Shown here: in pieces, positions 39,666 to 48,450 of the stretch
How positions within the stretch are numbered: position 1 is the first letter of the stretch
How the letters are laid out: each line of letters opens with the position of its first letter
Program-made: the position numbers and the translations under genes
Notes under the pieces: model-generated
What the model saw: the letters and a program-made list of their open reading frames with translations, nothing else
Told to the model about the DNA's origin: nothing
Databases searched by the model: none
Assembly: GCA_018830325.1 (NCBI GenBank)
Contig: JAHJSQ010000166.1
Coordinates: 1-64,000 of the forward strand
Source of the DNA: Gammaproteobacteria bacterium
GTDB lineage: Bacteria > Pseudomonadota > Gammaproteobacteria > Methylococcales > Methylomonadaceae
Reading direction: 5' to 3'
Length of the DNA: 64,000 nucleotides

Positions 39666-40658
39666 TTAGCTTTCACCTTCCGAGAAAACACCGCCGCGAA
39701 TCAGCATGGCGACGACAAAATGCTTTTCTTCTTCGGTAATTTCCCCGTCATTAATCCATTTACCAATCAGTGTTTTAAAATCATTTCGGGTGGATCGATA
39801 TGCCACACCTCGTTGAGTCACTTGTCCATAAGCCTCGATAGCAATAGGCATTTCCGATCCCGTTTGCCAGTCGTCAATGGTTCTAATGGCATTGCCAATT
39901 TTTTCACAATGAATGGCGGCCTTACCATCCAGTGCGAATAAATGGCGACTTTTTTCACCTTTTGGAATATTCATCACCATTTCCTGTGACGGCCATACCC
40001 GTTGCAAGTTTCCGAGTTTTACATAGGCTTCAACTTCAAGAAAAATATTTGCTTCACCTTTTAGCCCCTTCACGATCAACCCAACCAGTGGTGAAATTTT
40101 TTCATCTGATGCTGTCGTTTTTTTAAGTGGATAATCATAAGCATCAAACTCCAACGGTCTTTCAAAACTTTCATGATTGACATGAATAATTATTTCCCGC
40201 ACTCCCACTCGATTACGCCATAAAAAACGACCATTGATTATGTTATAAGCATAACGCTTGGCCAGTTCTTCAAAACCAATTTCATCAATATATTTGTTGA
40301 TAATTTTCGAGAATTTATCTTGATACTCTTTTTTATTACAAGCAGATGGCATATTCACGCCGCTCAAGACTCGCAAACTGAAACCGACTTTCAACGTATC
40401 AGCATTTGCTGGTAAAGCTGCATCATCTCCCCAGGCTAAATTAGGCTCTTCTATTTGTTTTTGTAGTTCTTCTTCATCGTTGAGAACTTCTTTCTTGAAA
40501 TTACTCTTTACTGCACGATTTCTCCGTTCAAACAATTCAATAGGTTGCCACTTGCCTGTTTTATCAATATCAGCCCAATTACCGGAATACATAATGGCAT
40601 CGGAAGGTTCCAGTTTTCTATCGAAAGCAAGAACGGAAGGCATGGTTAATTCAGTCAT
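39666..40658 (-). CDS. csy3: Csy3/Cas7f backbone protein
   Basis: The 330-residue type I-F backbone subunit forms a six-copy filament along the crRNA spacer. Family features are the N-terminus MTELTMPSVLAFDRKLEPSD with MYSGNW, GFSLRVLSG, NGRFLWRNRVG, and the C-terminal YGQVTQRGVAYRSTRNDFK. It follows csy2 by 11 bases and precedes csy4 by 13, as in the standard csy operon. Confidence 0.96.
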   Translation of the reverse strand: MTELTMPSVLAFDRKLEPSDAIMYSGNWADIDKTGKWQPIELFERRNRAVKSNFKKEVLNDEEELQKQIEEPNLAWGDDAALPANADTLKVGFSLRVLSGVNMPSACNKKEYQDKFSKIINKYIDEIGFEELAKRYAYNIINGRFLWRNRVGVREIIIHVNHESFERPLEFDAYDYPLKKTTASDEKISPLVGLIVKGLKGEANIFLEVEAYVKLGNLQRVWPSQEMVMNIPKGEKSRHLFALDGKAAIHCEKIGNAIRTIDDWQTGSEMPIAIEAYGQVTQRGVAYRSTRNDFKTLIGKWINDGEITEEEKHFVVAMLIRGGVFSEGES

Positions 40659-40669
40659 TTTATTTTTCC

Positions 40670-41689
40670 TTATAAGTTTGCGATTGCATCTTCAAAAGTT
40701 TGGGGTTGGTTTTCTATCTCTATCGGTTCTTCCGGTGGTGGTTCTATTTTTTGAGCACAGAGATACCAGTCATTTTCAACATGGTATTTCCAGATCATGT
40801 CACCAATATCGTTTATTCGATGAACGCCTTTCCATTCACCGATGCTGTGTATGGCTTCTACAAAGCAACAACCGAGTACGCTGTCATCCGCATCCGATAC
40901 TCGCAAATCGCTGATTTCATCGGTTGCGTATTGTTCACTAATTGCTTTGTAGCCTGTCATAATAGGAACCAGCCAACCTTTGAATAGTTTAGGCACTTGC
41001 ACCCAATCAGCGTCTGTTTGTTCGGTAGGTTGCCTTTCATCGTCTTTTAGTTTTGGAACTGCACGATATTTCAGTGCTGAAAAATCCAGCCAGGCATCAA
41101 GCAGTTCTGCGTCGGGATTTTCTGTTTGTAGTTGCTTGAGATAATCAGACCGGTCTTGCAAGATAAATCCGGGCATGGTTAAGCGCTTGACTCTTCGATT
41201 TAAGTGTTCTGATTGCTCTTGCGTGGATGCAGATAGAAAATCAACATAACCAATCGCTAACACGCTTCCACCGGCCAAACGACTGGTTAAGCATTTTTCC
41301 TGAACTAATTGTTTAAATACTTTAATCTGTTCGGACGTAGCAAGAAGTTCTTTTGATAATTCAATGACTAGTGATACCGTCAGATTCATCTTGCCTTCTT
41401 CAATAATGGGAGGTGATGAATGCGTTTTATGTTTTGCCAACACTGCCGGATTTTTGCTTTGAATAAACTCAAAATTGGCTTGTGGCTTGGGCTTATAAAC
41501 ATGAAGCTGATAGTCATGGCTGATTACGGCGCAACCATTGAAGGCAATATCATATTCATTAGCTAACTTTCGTTGTAAAGCATGAGTAAATCCTAAAAAT
41601 TGGGTGATAGCGGGAAATCCCCAAGTAAACCCGGCTATACAGTTTGCCTTTTGCACCTTGATCTTGCTTAACACCAAATATTGACTCAT
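40670..41689 (-). CDS. csy2: Csy2/Cas5f
   Basis: The 339-residue Cas5f partners Csy1 to bind the 5' handle of the crRNA. Typical elements are YLVLSKIKVQKANCIAGFTWGFPAITQFLGF near the start (the family's GxPS/T-like region), a central FILQDRSDYL, and GWLVPIMTGYKAISE toward the C-terminus. The start overlaps the csy1 stop by one base. It is the third of the four csy genes. Confidence 0.95.
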   Translation of the reverse strand: MSQYLVLSKIKVQKANCIAGFTWGFPAITQFLGFTHALQRKLANEYDIAFNGCAVISHDYQLHVYKPKPQANFEFIQSKNPAVLAKHKTHSSPPIIEEGKMNLTVSLVIELSKELLATSEQIKVFKQLVQEKCLTSRLAGGSVLAIGYVDFLSASTQEQSEHLNRRVKRLTMPGFILQDRSDYLKQLQTENPDAELLDAWLDFSALKYRAVPKLKDDERQPTEQTDADWVQVPKLFKGWLVPIMTGYKAISEQYATDEISDLRVSDADDSVLGCCFVEAIHSIGEWKGVHRINDIGDMIWKYHVENDWYLCAQKIEPPPEEPIEIENQPQTFEDAIANL

Positions 41690-43185
41690 TATTTTGCCTC
41701 CTGAACAGCGATATATTCACGTAAAACGGGGGAAAAAATATCTTTCCATAGCCTTTGCTGCACGGGGGTTAAATTAAGTGTTTTATGTTTAAGCTGTGCA
41801 TTCAGCCAGGCTGAAAAATCATCCGCAATGCGTTCCAGCCATTGCGAGTTATTTTTTTCCACAACGGCTGTTTCATCTTCACGAGCAGGCTCTAACAGTA
41901 ATTGCTGGTGTACGGGAAAACCGCTGTTTACAGTCCAACCTTTTTGCTCGCTAATTAGATTAATCTTAGTAATTTCGTCAAACAGCGCTTGAGCAATAAT
42001 GTTCACGTTTTTAACAATAGACCGATACATTTCTGGCTTTTTCAGGCCGATTTCCTTGGCTTTAATGACCCGTAACAGGTCTTGCAGTTCTTTTATTTCT
42101 TCTCGCAGTTTATAGCCCATATTTCTGTCAAATAAACTGGTTTGATGGAGTGGTAGGGTTTGTTTTTTCGTCCATTTTTGGGGGAATGAGGGGAGTAAAG
42201 TTAAAAGTCCTCTCCGCTCTTGATTAAGAGACGAGGCTGTTTGTGGTTTGCCTGGCACTCTGAGGGTAGCTTTGTTGGAAAATGAAACAACAAAGTTAGA
42301 GTGGTACTTGTTATTTTTTTTCTGATCTCCTACTTGTTTATTTTCTTCAATAAACTTTTGAAATTTTAGGTAAAGCGCGTACGCCATTGAGGATGAAACC
42401 AGCGGCAGCAATAAATGATATTTGTCTTCATTAATTGGAAAAAAAACTTGTTTGGATAAAAAATGACTATTTTTCCTGTCTTTTTCATAAGCTTGTTTAA
42501 AGCTACTCATCCATGATTCTATTTCTAATTCATTTTCCGTTAATTCATTAAAGGGATCTGGATTGTTTTCTTTAATGAAGTCTAACAAGGACTTATTGTT
42601 AATTTCGAGTGCTAAAACATCACCTGCCGGTGCGGAAGCAGCATTTGCAGTTGCCGTATCGATTATCAAACCTCTGATTGAACTGGTTGTTAAATAACCT
42701 GGCTTTTTTGAGGTCGATCTATCGTAAATACTGGTGCTTTTGCTACTGGAATGAGTCAATTTGGCAACATGCGTGGCAAAACTAATATCCCTGGCCTTAT
42801 CTGCCCAATAATTCAGCCAAATGCTCGGTTTGTGTTCTTGTTTTAATACTTGTAATGCTTCTTGATATTCCTGAACGGTATCAATCAATCGATTATCCAA
42901 TTTAAACTCATCCAGAAGAAACAAATATTGCTGATATTTAGCACGCTGAAATTCAAGTGGCGTTTGTTCTTTTTCTTTTTTAGATTTCGTTATTACCACT
43001 AACTGCTCATTTGTTTTTCCGACCAAATTTCCTGCCAGTTTTTCCAGTTTGTGGTTAATGCCTCCTCTACCTTTCTTATCCGGCTTATCGTTCAACAAAG
43101 ACAATTCTTTCTTATCACAACGATCAGAAATAAAACGGCGAATTTCGTCTGCCATCAACTTTGCTTCGTTATTATTCATCATCAA
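41689..43185 (-). CDS. csy1: Csy1/Cas8f large subunit
   Basis: The 498-residue large subunit recognises the PAM (5'-CC in crRNA orientation) and recruits Cas2-3. It is fairly divergent, as usual for Csy1; supporting features are its position and size, the N-terminal EIRRFISDRC, the VSFSNKATLRVPG-like stretch, and the C-terminal QRLWKDIFSPVLREYIAVQ. Its start lies 14 bases inside the end of cas2-3, and its stop abuts csy2, so expression is tightly coupled. Confidence 0.93.
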   Translation of the reverse strand: MMMNNNEAKLMADEIRRFISDRCDKKELSLLNDKPDKKGRGGINHKLEKLAGNLVGKTNEQLVVITKSKKEKEQTPLEFQRAKYQQYLFLLDEFKLDNRLIDTVQEYQEALQVLKQEHKPSIWLNYWADKARDISFATHVAKLTHSSSKSTSIYDRSTSKKPGYLTTSSIRGLIIDTATANAASAPAGDVLALEINNKSLLDFIKENNPDPFNELTENELEIESWMSSFKQAYEKDRKNSHFLSKQVFFPINEDKYHLLLPLVSSSMAYALYLKFQKFIEENKQVGDQKKNNKYHSNFVVSFSNKATLRVPGKPQTASSLNQERRGLLTLLPSFPQKWTKKQTLPLHQTSLFDRNMGYKLREEIKELQDLLRVIKAKEIGLKKPEMYRSIVKNVNIIAQALFDEITKINLISEQKGWTVNSGFPVHQQLLLEPAREDETAVVEKNNSQWLERIADDFSAWLNAQLKHKTLNLTPVQQRLWKDIFSPVLREYIAVQEAK

Positions 43186-46100
43186 TTAACCTATCCTTTT
43201 CCAGTTCTTTAAATACACCCAGTTTTTCATGAAACCGCCAGTTAGCGACTTCGCCTTCTTTTGGCTTGCGCAGTTGCACCGTTGTAAATCGTTTATAAGC
43301 ATCGTCTTCAGAAATCATTAATTCCTTCATCAAGTAAGCAATACCGTTTTCTATTGTCAGCTCAAACCAGGTTCGATTGCCGTGAGCTATCGCTAGATGC
43401 GCCAGTTTCAATCTGGTTATATCGTTAGTGTGCTCAAATTTAACGGGACGAATATCAGTATTTTTCTTCTGCCAAATCATTTTTTGATGGTAGGACTGAT
43501 TCAAATTGTAGTCCTCCATTGGCTCTGATTTTCTAAATGGTTGAATGCGCTGTATTTCACCACACCACGTCACATCATGCTGCCACCATAAGTTAGCGCA
43601 ATCCTGTTCATTGTTATTACCAAACAGTCGAATATGTTGAACAATATGCTCCAGTTCATTAAATCGTTTAAATTTGGGCGGCTTGTCTTCTGTTAAAGAA
43701 AAAGGAGGAGAACTATTTTTGATTCTTGGAATTGCACTAATCGGTTGGTATTCCTCTTCCGTTAACAATTCTGAAAGCTGTGTGCCAGAAAACTGCCTTT
43801 TGCTTGACTCATAGCCGGGTCGTAAAAAACAGGGTGAAAGCCCTCTTAAGCCTTTGAAGTTTTTATCGAGTAAAACAATGTTTTCAAATGTCGGGGATTG
43901 TTTTCGATGACGTTGCACTCGACCCGCTAACTGGATAATAGAACGCATGGAACTTGGTTCCACTACCGCCCAGTCATAGTCATGGTCCCGACCAACTTCG
44001 GCAACCGAGGTGGCCAACACGACAAAGATATGGTTTTGTACCTCACTTTCTTTAATTAAGGTTTCAATACCACTTGCTTGCCACCATTTGTCTTCATCAT
44101 GCCGGGTCAAGGCTTTATCCAGTTTCTCTTCAATTTGTGATCGTAATGCTAAAGGATATTGACTGTGATAAACACAATAGTAAATTTTGGTATCGCTTTC
44201 TGGCTGGGTTGCATATAGATGTTTAGCAATGGCGACCAATGGATCAATATTTGCCATTCTAACCAAGCCGATAGAAACTCTTTTTCCTGCTTGATGCTCG
44301 ACCGAGTTTTTCTGGTGCAAATCAACAAGCGCTGCGTGAATATTCTGCGCATAAATTCGGCTAGGTTGTGCGTTTTTATTCGTTATTTCAATTGGATTGA
44401 TTTTGGTTTTGTTTAAAGGCTTAGCCGATTTGCCAAGATTTTTGATACGCTCTCTGATGAATTCTTTATGCGCATCATCAAACCCATTTTTTGTATCTAT
44501 TTTCTGCTGCATTGGTTTTTTGAACTCATCAAACCAAACGCAACATACAGCTTCAGTTTGTCCTAATTCACCATTGACTTGCGTGTAATGTTTACGTCCT
44601 TGCTGATAGGCTTCAAACAAAGCCGAGGCTAATTCAGGCGATAGCGTTGCTGTTGATAACAGCACCTTTGCCCCTAACATTCCCGCCCAATTTACCAATC
44701 GACATAAAGCCGGCAAATCCTCCAGGCCAAAATCATCCGGTTCGTCAATCACCAAATCAGAGCTTAATAGCCGTAACATGGGCGCAATTTGCCGACCTCC
44801 GCGTAATCCGTCGGTTGCCGGGATTAAATAATCAATAGTACAAACTAAAACGGGGGCTTGAATTAGTTTTAATATTTTTTCATCGTGTTTAAACCATTCT
44901 GCAAATTCACCATCATATTGTGGCAACTCATGATGTAATTCCAACTCATCTTTCAGCAACGATTCCGCTGATTCGCTTCCTTGCAGCTCTTGCGTGCTCT
45001 GTTTGATCAGCGAGCCTAACTGATGCAAATCTTTTACTGCCTGAGAACCAATCAGTACCGCCAACTCTGCATAGGATAAGTCCATGTGCTTTCTTAACAC
45101 ATCGCCGGTTTGTAAGGTCAACGTTCTCAAGCCCAATGCCACATTAAAACGGCACTGACCTTCTTCAGACAAAGCATACATAATCCGAGCATTGGCTCGG
45201 GTCTTTCCTTTACCGGTCGAAGCCATATTGATGCCAAAAAAACCAAACTTTTGGCTTTCTTCGTATAATCCTTGCGCTGTTTTAAAAGCACTATCTTGCC
45301 AACCATAATCCAGTTGAAAATCCTTATCGACTAGTTTGCTGAATGCCTTGTTCGGCTTGATTCTGGGCAGATTCTGTTTAAGTTTAGGGAGTTTTCGAGC
45401 AATCCTTCTAGCATAAGTACCAACGGCTATATTGTGCTCATCCAGTTTCTGTTTGCGGTACTTATCGCCTGTTTCGCTATCAATCCCTGTATTAGCGTAA
45501 GCCTTGTAATTTCTGTCCTGCCACTTCTTTGTAATTTTCGGTTGTGATGAATAATAATGATCAGACAACATCAGCGATAAACGTGATAAATGTGCTGTAA
45601 ATCGTTGATTAAACCAGTCTTCAGTAAAAACGTACTCTTTTTTTAGAATCCTTTCTGCCAACAGGCTGATTTCGGTTTGCCAATGCGCACTTTTAAAAGG
45701 TGTGCCATAAGGAAACGACCAGTTATCAATTAATGTCTTGTCATCCCAATTCTGTGTCAGACATTGGGGTGAATTCCAACAGGATTCTAATAAAGCCAAC
45801 CATTCTTTGATTTGTTTAAGTGAGGGTGGCGTATCTTGATTTTTGGGAAATTGCGGTAAACGATGATGGGAAACTATCAACCAGGCAACGATTTTGGCGA
45901 TAGGCTCTAGCCGTTCAAAAGGGTTTTCGATGTTTTTACACAAGCCATCCTTTAAGTGTTCAAGGTTTGATAAAATCTTGCTCTCTACATCATTATCGAT
46001 TTTTTCAAGTTCCTTTAACCATTCTCTATCGCCTCTGTTATCAACGAAAGCTTGAAATAATCGTAAAGAAACCCATTCATGCCGATAAGGTTCATAGCCT

Positions 46101-46522
46101 TTTCCATGATATTCAGGATCAAGCTTATTTTGAAATAACAACATAGCTTTACCGATGTCATGAAAAAATCCAGCTAATGAAGCCAACAAAGCAATAACTT
46201 CTGTATTCATATTGAAAGTTTCTTCTACATCATTGGATTCCAAGGTTAAATTCACCGGCACAATCCCTTCTTCGTTAAATTTACTCCGGTTCCCCACCAC
46301 CCAAACCAACTCGCTCCGGCTCCTACTCCGTATCCAATGACACGCCACCGCCGTATTCTTGGTCGCGCTTTTTCTCAGCAGTTTTTTCACCGCTTGTAAG
46401 CCTTCTTCGGTAATCACGGTTTGCCAGGTGCGGCTGCCGATGCGGTTGGCGAAGGCGTCGAGGACGCGGCGGGTGCGGGTGAGTGCTTTTTTCTCGCATT
46501 CTGAAATGAAGGTGACCATCAT
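43172..46522 (-). CDS. cas2-3: Cas2-Cas3 fusion helicase-nuclease
   Basis: The 1116-residue protein is specific to type I-F. Residues 1-95 are a Cas2 domain (MVTFISECEKKALTRTRRVL ... ACHWIRSRSRS). An HD nuclease follows (FFHDIGKA, residues 119-126), then a superfamily 2 helicase with Walker A-like STGKGKT, DEPD box, STATL, and a C-terminal motif IIQLAGRVQRHRK. It both degrades targets and, with Cas1, integrates spacers. First-ATG 46522 has GGAGA eight bases upstream. In standard loci it follows cas1 directly; here a rightward vapBC pair lies between, so cas2-3 needs its own promoter in 46523-46600. Confidence 0.97.
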   Translation of the reverse strand: MMVTFISECEKKALTRTRRVLDAFANRIGSRTWQTVITEEGLQAVKKLLRKSATKNTAVACHWIRSRSRSELVWVVGNRSKFNEEGIVPVNLTLESNDVEETFNMNTEVIALLASLAGFFHDIGKAMLLFQNKLDPEYHGKGYEPYRHEWVSLRLFQAFVDNRGDREWLKELEKIDNDVESKILSNLEHLKDGLCKNIENPFERLEPIAKIVAWLIVSHHRLPQFPKNQDTPPSLKQIKEWLALLESCWNSPQCLTQNWDDKTLIDNWSFPYGTPFKSAHWQTEISLLAERILKKEYVFTEDWFNQRFTAHLSRLSLMLSDHYYSSQPKITKKWQDRNYKAYANTGIDSETGDKYRKQKLDEHNIAVGTYARRIARKLPKLKQNLPRIKPNKAFSKLVDKDFQLDYGWQDSAFKTAQGLYEESQKFGFFGINMASTGKGKTRANARIMYALSEEGQCRFNVALGLRTLTLQTGDVLRKHMDLSYAELAVLIGSQAVKDLHQLGSLIKQSTQELQGSESAESLLKDELELHHELPQYDGEFAEWFKHDEKILKLIQAPVLVCTIDYLIPATDGLRGGRQIAPMLRLLSSDLVIDEPDDFGLEDLPALCRLVNWAGMLGAKVLLSTATLSPELASALFEAYQQGRKHYTQVNGELGQTEAVCCVWFDEFKKPMQQKIDTKNGFDDAHKEFIRERIKNLGKSAKPLNKTKINPIEITNKNAQPSRIYAQNIHAALVDLHQKNSVEHQAGKRVSIGLVRMANIDPLVAIAKHLYATQPESDTKIYYCVYHSQYPLALRSQIEEKLDKALTRHDEDKWWQASGIETLIKESEVQNHIFVVLATSVAEVGRDHDYDWAVVEPSSMRSIIQLAGRVQRHRKQSPTFENIVLLDKNFKGLRGLSPCFLRPGYESSKRQFSGTQLSELLTEEEYQPISAIPRIKNSSPPFSLTEDKPPKFKRFNELEHIVQHIRLFGNNNEQDCANLWWQHDVTWCGEIQRIQPFRKSEPMEDYNLNQSYHQKMIWQKKNTDIRPVKFEHTNDITRLKLAHLAIAHGNRTWFELTIENGIAYLMKELMISEDDAYKRFTTVQLRKPKEGEVANWRFHEKLGVFKELEKDRLIDDE

Positions 46523-46600
46523 GATGGGATCTCCAAATAATTGTGTCTATACCGGCTTAGTGCTAATGTAAACACATACGATATATACACGAGGTGTTTT
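46523..46600. promoter_or_regulatory. shared divergent promoter region of vapBC and cas2-3
   Basis: These 78 bases lie between the start of cas2-3 (leftward) and vapB (rightward). They contain an imperfect inverted repeat, GTGTCTATA (46543-46551) and TATATACAC (46582-46590), 8 of 9 bases matching, a plausible VapB/VapBC operator. If vapBC autoregulates here, it could also affect transcription of the interference genes. The operator is an inference. Confidence 0.35.
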
Positions 46601-46831
46601 ATGACGACAACGCGCGTTTTTAAAAGCGGTAATTCGCAAGCGGTGCGAATTCCCAATGAGTTCCAGTTTGATGCGGATGAGGTGGAGATTTTTCGACGCG
46701 GCGATGAGGTGGTGTTACGCAAAAAACCGGATAATCTTGCGGATGTGATGGACATTTTCGCCAGCTTCTCAGATGATTTTATGGCGGAAAAACGGATTGA
46801 CCCTCCACCACAGGATCGGGATTTTGACTGA
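46601..46831 (+). CDS. vapB: VapB antitoxin
   Basis: The 76-residue protein has an AbrB/MazE-type N-terminus, MTTTRVFKSGNSQAVRIPNE, followed by the GDEVVLRKKP strand region and an acidic C-terminal tail that would enter the VapC active site. ATG 46601 with GAGGTG upstream is clearly better than the longer frame from 46541. Its stop overlaps the vapC start (TGATG). It is inserted opposite to the cas genes. Confidence 0.93.
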   Translation: MTTTRVFKSGNSQAVRIPNEFQFDADEVEIFRRGDEVVLRKKPDNLADVMDIFASFSDDFMAEKRIDPPPQDRDFD

Positions 46832-47238
46832 TGCAAGCTCTGTACATGCTGGATACGGATATTTGTATTTATCTTAAAAAACGCCGTCCGGCTTGCATAG
46901 TAGAGCGGTTCAGGCAATTGCGGCATGGCGAGGTAGTGATTTCGATGATTACCTATGGTGAATTGTTTTCGGGCGCATTGAAAAGCCGAGAAAAAGAAGC
47001 GGCCATCATGAATGTCCAACTGCTGGCTGCTCGTTTGCCGGTGCAACCTATGCTGGTTGAGGTTGCGGAGGTTTATGCCTCTATTCGCAGTGACTTGGAA
47101 AAAAAAGGTTGTCTGATTGGGGGCAATGACCTTTGGATTGCCGCTCACGCAGTTGCTTTGGATTTGACATTGGTCACTAATAACACAAGGGAGTTTAGAC
47201 GTATTGATGGCTTGCGGCTTGAAAATTGGGTTGAGTGA
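46831..47238 (+). CDS. vapC: VapC ribonuclease toxin
   Basis: The 135-residue PIN-domain RNase has the acidic residues MLDTDICIYL (residues 6-15), ITYGELFSGA, IGGNDLWIAAHA and TNNTREF. Such toxins usually cut initiator tRNA or rRNA. It is complete, coupled to vapB by a one-base overlap, and converges on the end of cas1 with 56 bases between. It splits the usual cas1-cas2-3 neighbourhood. Confidence 0.94.
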   Translation: MQALYMLDTDICIYLKKRRPACIVERFRQLRHGEVVISMITYGELFSGALKSREKEAAIMNVQLLAARLPVQPMLVEVAEVYASIRSDLEKKGCLIGGNDLWIAAHAVALDLTLVTNNTREFRRIDGLRLENWVE

Positions 47239-47294
47239 TTTTAAGCTTTGAGCGTTTTCACGCGGACGCGTAGGAATGATTCGACCCGCTAAAC

Positions 47295-48242
47295 TCATGC
47301 CTTATCTCCCTGCAAGGCGATATCCTTAACAGTGTCAAACATAAATTCCAGCGCTTTATGTTCGGTAAATTTTTGCAGAATTTGTTGACGGAATTCCTGT
47401 TCGGTTGCTTTTTCCTTGGCGCTGATAAACGCCCACGGTAAAATCAAAGTATCTTTGACCAGATCGGCGGCGTCGAATACCAATGCGCCGCGCCGGGTTT
47501 TGCCGTGCATCACCGCGAAACCGTGCGGTATGCCGAGCACCCACAGAGTCGTGGCGCCCAAGCCGTAGGCCAGGTAGTTGCCGTGGTTTAAAAAGATATT
47601 GGCGTCGTCGACGCTTTCGGAATTGCGGCTAAAATCGCCGAGTTGGGTGCGTTTGACAGCGGCTTTGTACAGGCTTTTGGTCAGTTGCGCCTCACCTACC
47701 AATAATTCGGTGACGTTTTTGGCATTGTCGATTTTCGCGGCGCAATTGGCTAACGCGCCTGCTATGTCCTCGTCTTCGCTATCGAATCCTTCGGTTTTAA
47801 GATCCTTGTCTTTACCCCATATACGGCGCAAATAGTCGATGCGTCCGTGTTGGAATTGCTTGGCGACTTCCAAACGCTTTTGTGCATCAAACCAAAAGGA
47901 AAGCCAGCCTTGTACATACTCTGTGGGCCGATATTCGCTTTGTGGCGTCAGCCATTCGATTTCGTTGCCCATCAACAACGGTGTTCCGCCGCCTCCGCAA
48001 AATCCGATTAACACGCCGGCCGATGCCAACATTCTGGCTGCCGCTTGCGTGATCGAGGTACCGGTACCGAGTAGTATTACTGTTGTGTTGGCGATGGGTA
48101 TATTCCAGTACTGTTTTTCTTCCTTGGCTTCTGTCAGATAGAGTACGCGACCATCCTTTTGCATCACCCGGCATTTTTCCAGATAGTAGATGTTGGCGCG
48201 TTTGGAATGTAATATCGCTTTTAGATCGGTGAGTTGTTCCAT
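47295..48242 (-). CDS. cas1: Cas1 integrase (type I-F)
   Basis: The 315-residue protein inserts new spacers together with the Cas2 part of Cas2-3. The I-F-type start is MEQLTDLKAILHSKRANIYY and the family motifs GTGTSITQAAARMLASAGVLIGF, LNHGNYLAYGLGATTLWVLGIPHGFAVMHG and FDAADLVKD are present, including the acidic and histidine metal ligands. ATG 48242 gives exactly the family N-terminus; the frame extends to 48308 with 22 non-homologous residues. Its 5' end faces the WYL regulator across about 200 bases. Confidence 0.95.
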   Translation of the reverse strand: MEQLTDLKAILHSKRANIYYLEKCRVMQKDGRVLYLTEAKEEKQYWNIPIANTTVILLGTGTSITQAAARMLASAGVLIGFCGGGGTPLLMGNEIEWLTPQSEYRPTEYVQGWLSFWFDAQKRLEVAKQFQHGRIDYLRRIWGKDKDLKTEGFDSEDEDIAGALANCAAKIDNAKNVTELLVGEAQLTKSLYKAAVKRTQLGDFSRNSESVDDANIFLNHGNYLAYGLGATTLWVLGIPHGFAVMHGKTRRGALVFDAADLVKDTLILPWAFISAKEKATEQEFRQQILQKFTEHKALEFMFDTVKDIALQGDKA

Positions 48243-48398
48243 TGTTAAGTACCTGCTATGCCAATAAAATTCGTATCTATAAACATGCGATCGCCTATCG
48301 AGTATCATTGTTAATAACCATTACTTGTATTCGAAAAGAAATTTTTTATCTCTTCTCCTCTCTAAAGTTTGTTTACTGCTAAGCTACTGATAGAATTC

Positions 48399-48426
48399 TT
48401 GACCATTCAATTAAGAAATATATAAA
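48399..48426 (+). promoter_or_regulatory. candidate promoter of the WYL regulator
   Basis: TTGACC (48399-48404) and TATAAA (48421-48426) are 16 bases apart, giving a start near 48434 and a very short leader before ATG 48451. This is the best-looking sigma-70 promoter of the divergent cas1/regulator region (48243-48450). A cas1 promoter on the other strand was not identified with confidence. Confidence 0.5.
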
Positions 48427-48450
48427 TTTTGTTTTCATAACTCTAACACC

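Noticed and set aside
46519-47298. 259-codon minus-strand frame across vapBC
   Set aside because: It has no family features and is the shadow of the well-supported vapB and vapC genes.
37777-48242. Transposon-borne (Tn7-like) I-F CRISPR
   Set aside because: cas1, cas2-3 and all csy genes are complete, and no tnsABC or tniQ gene is present.
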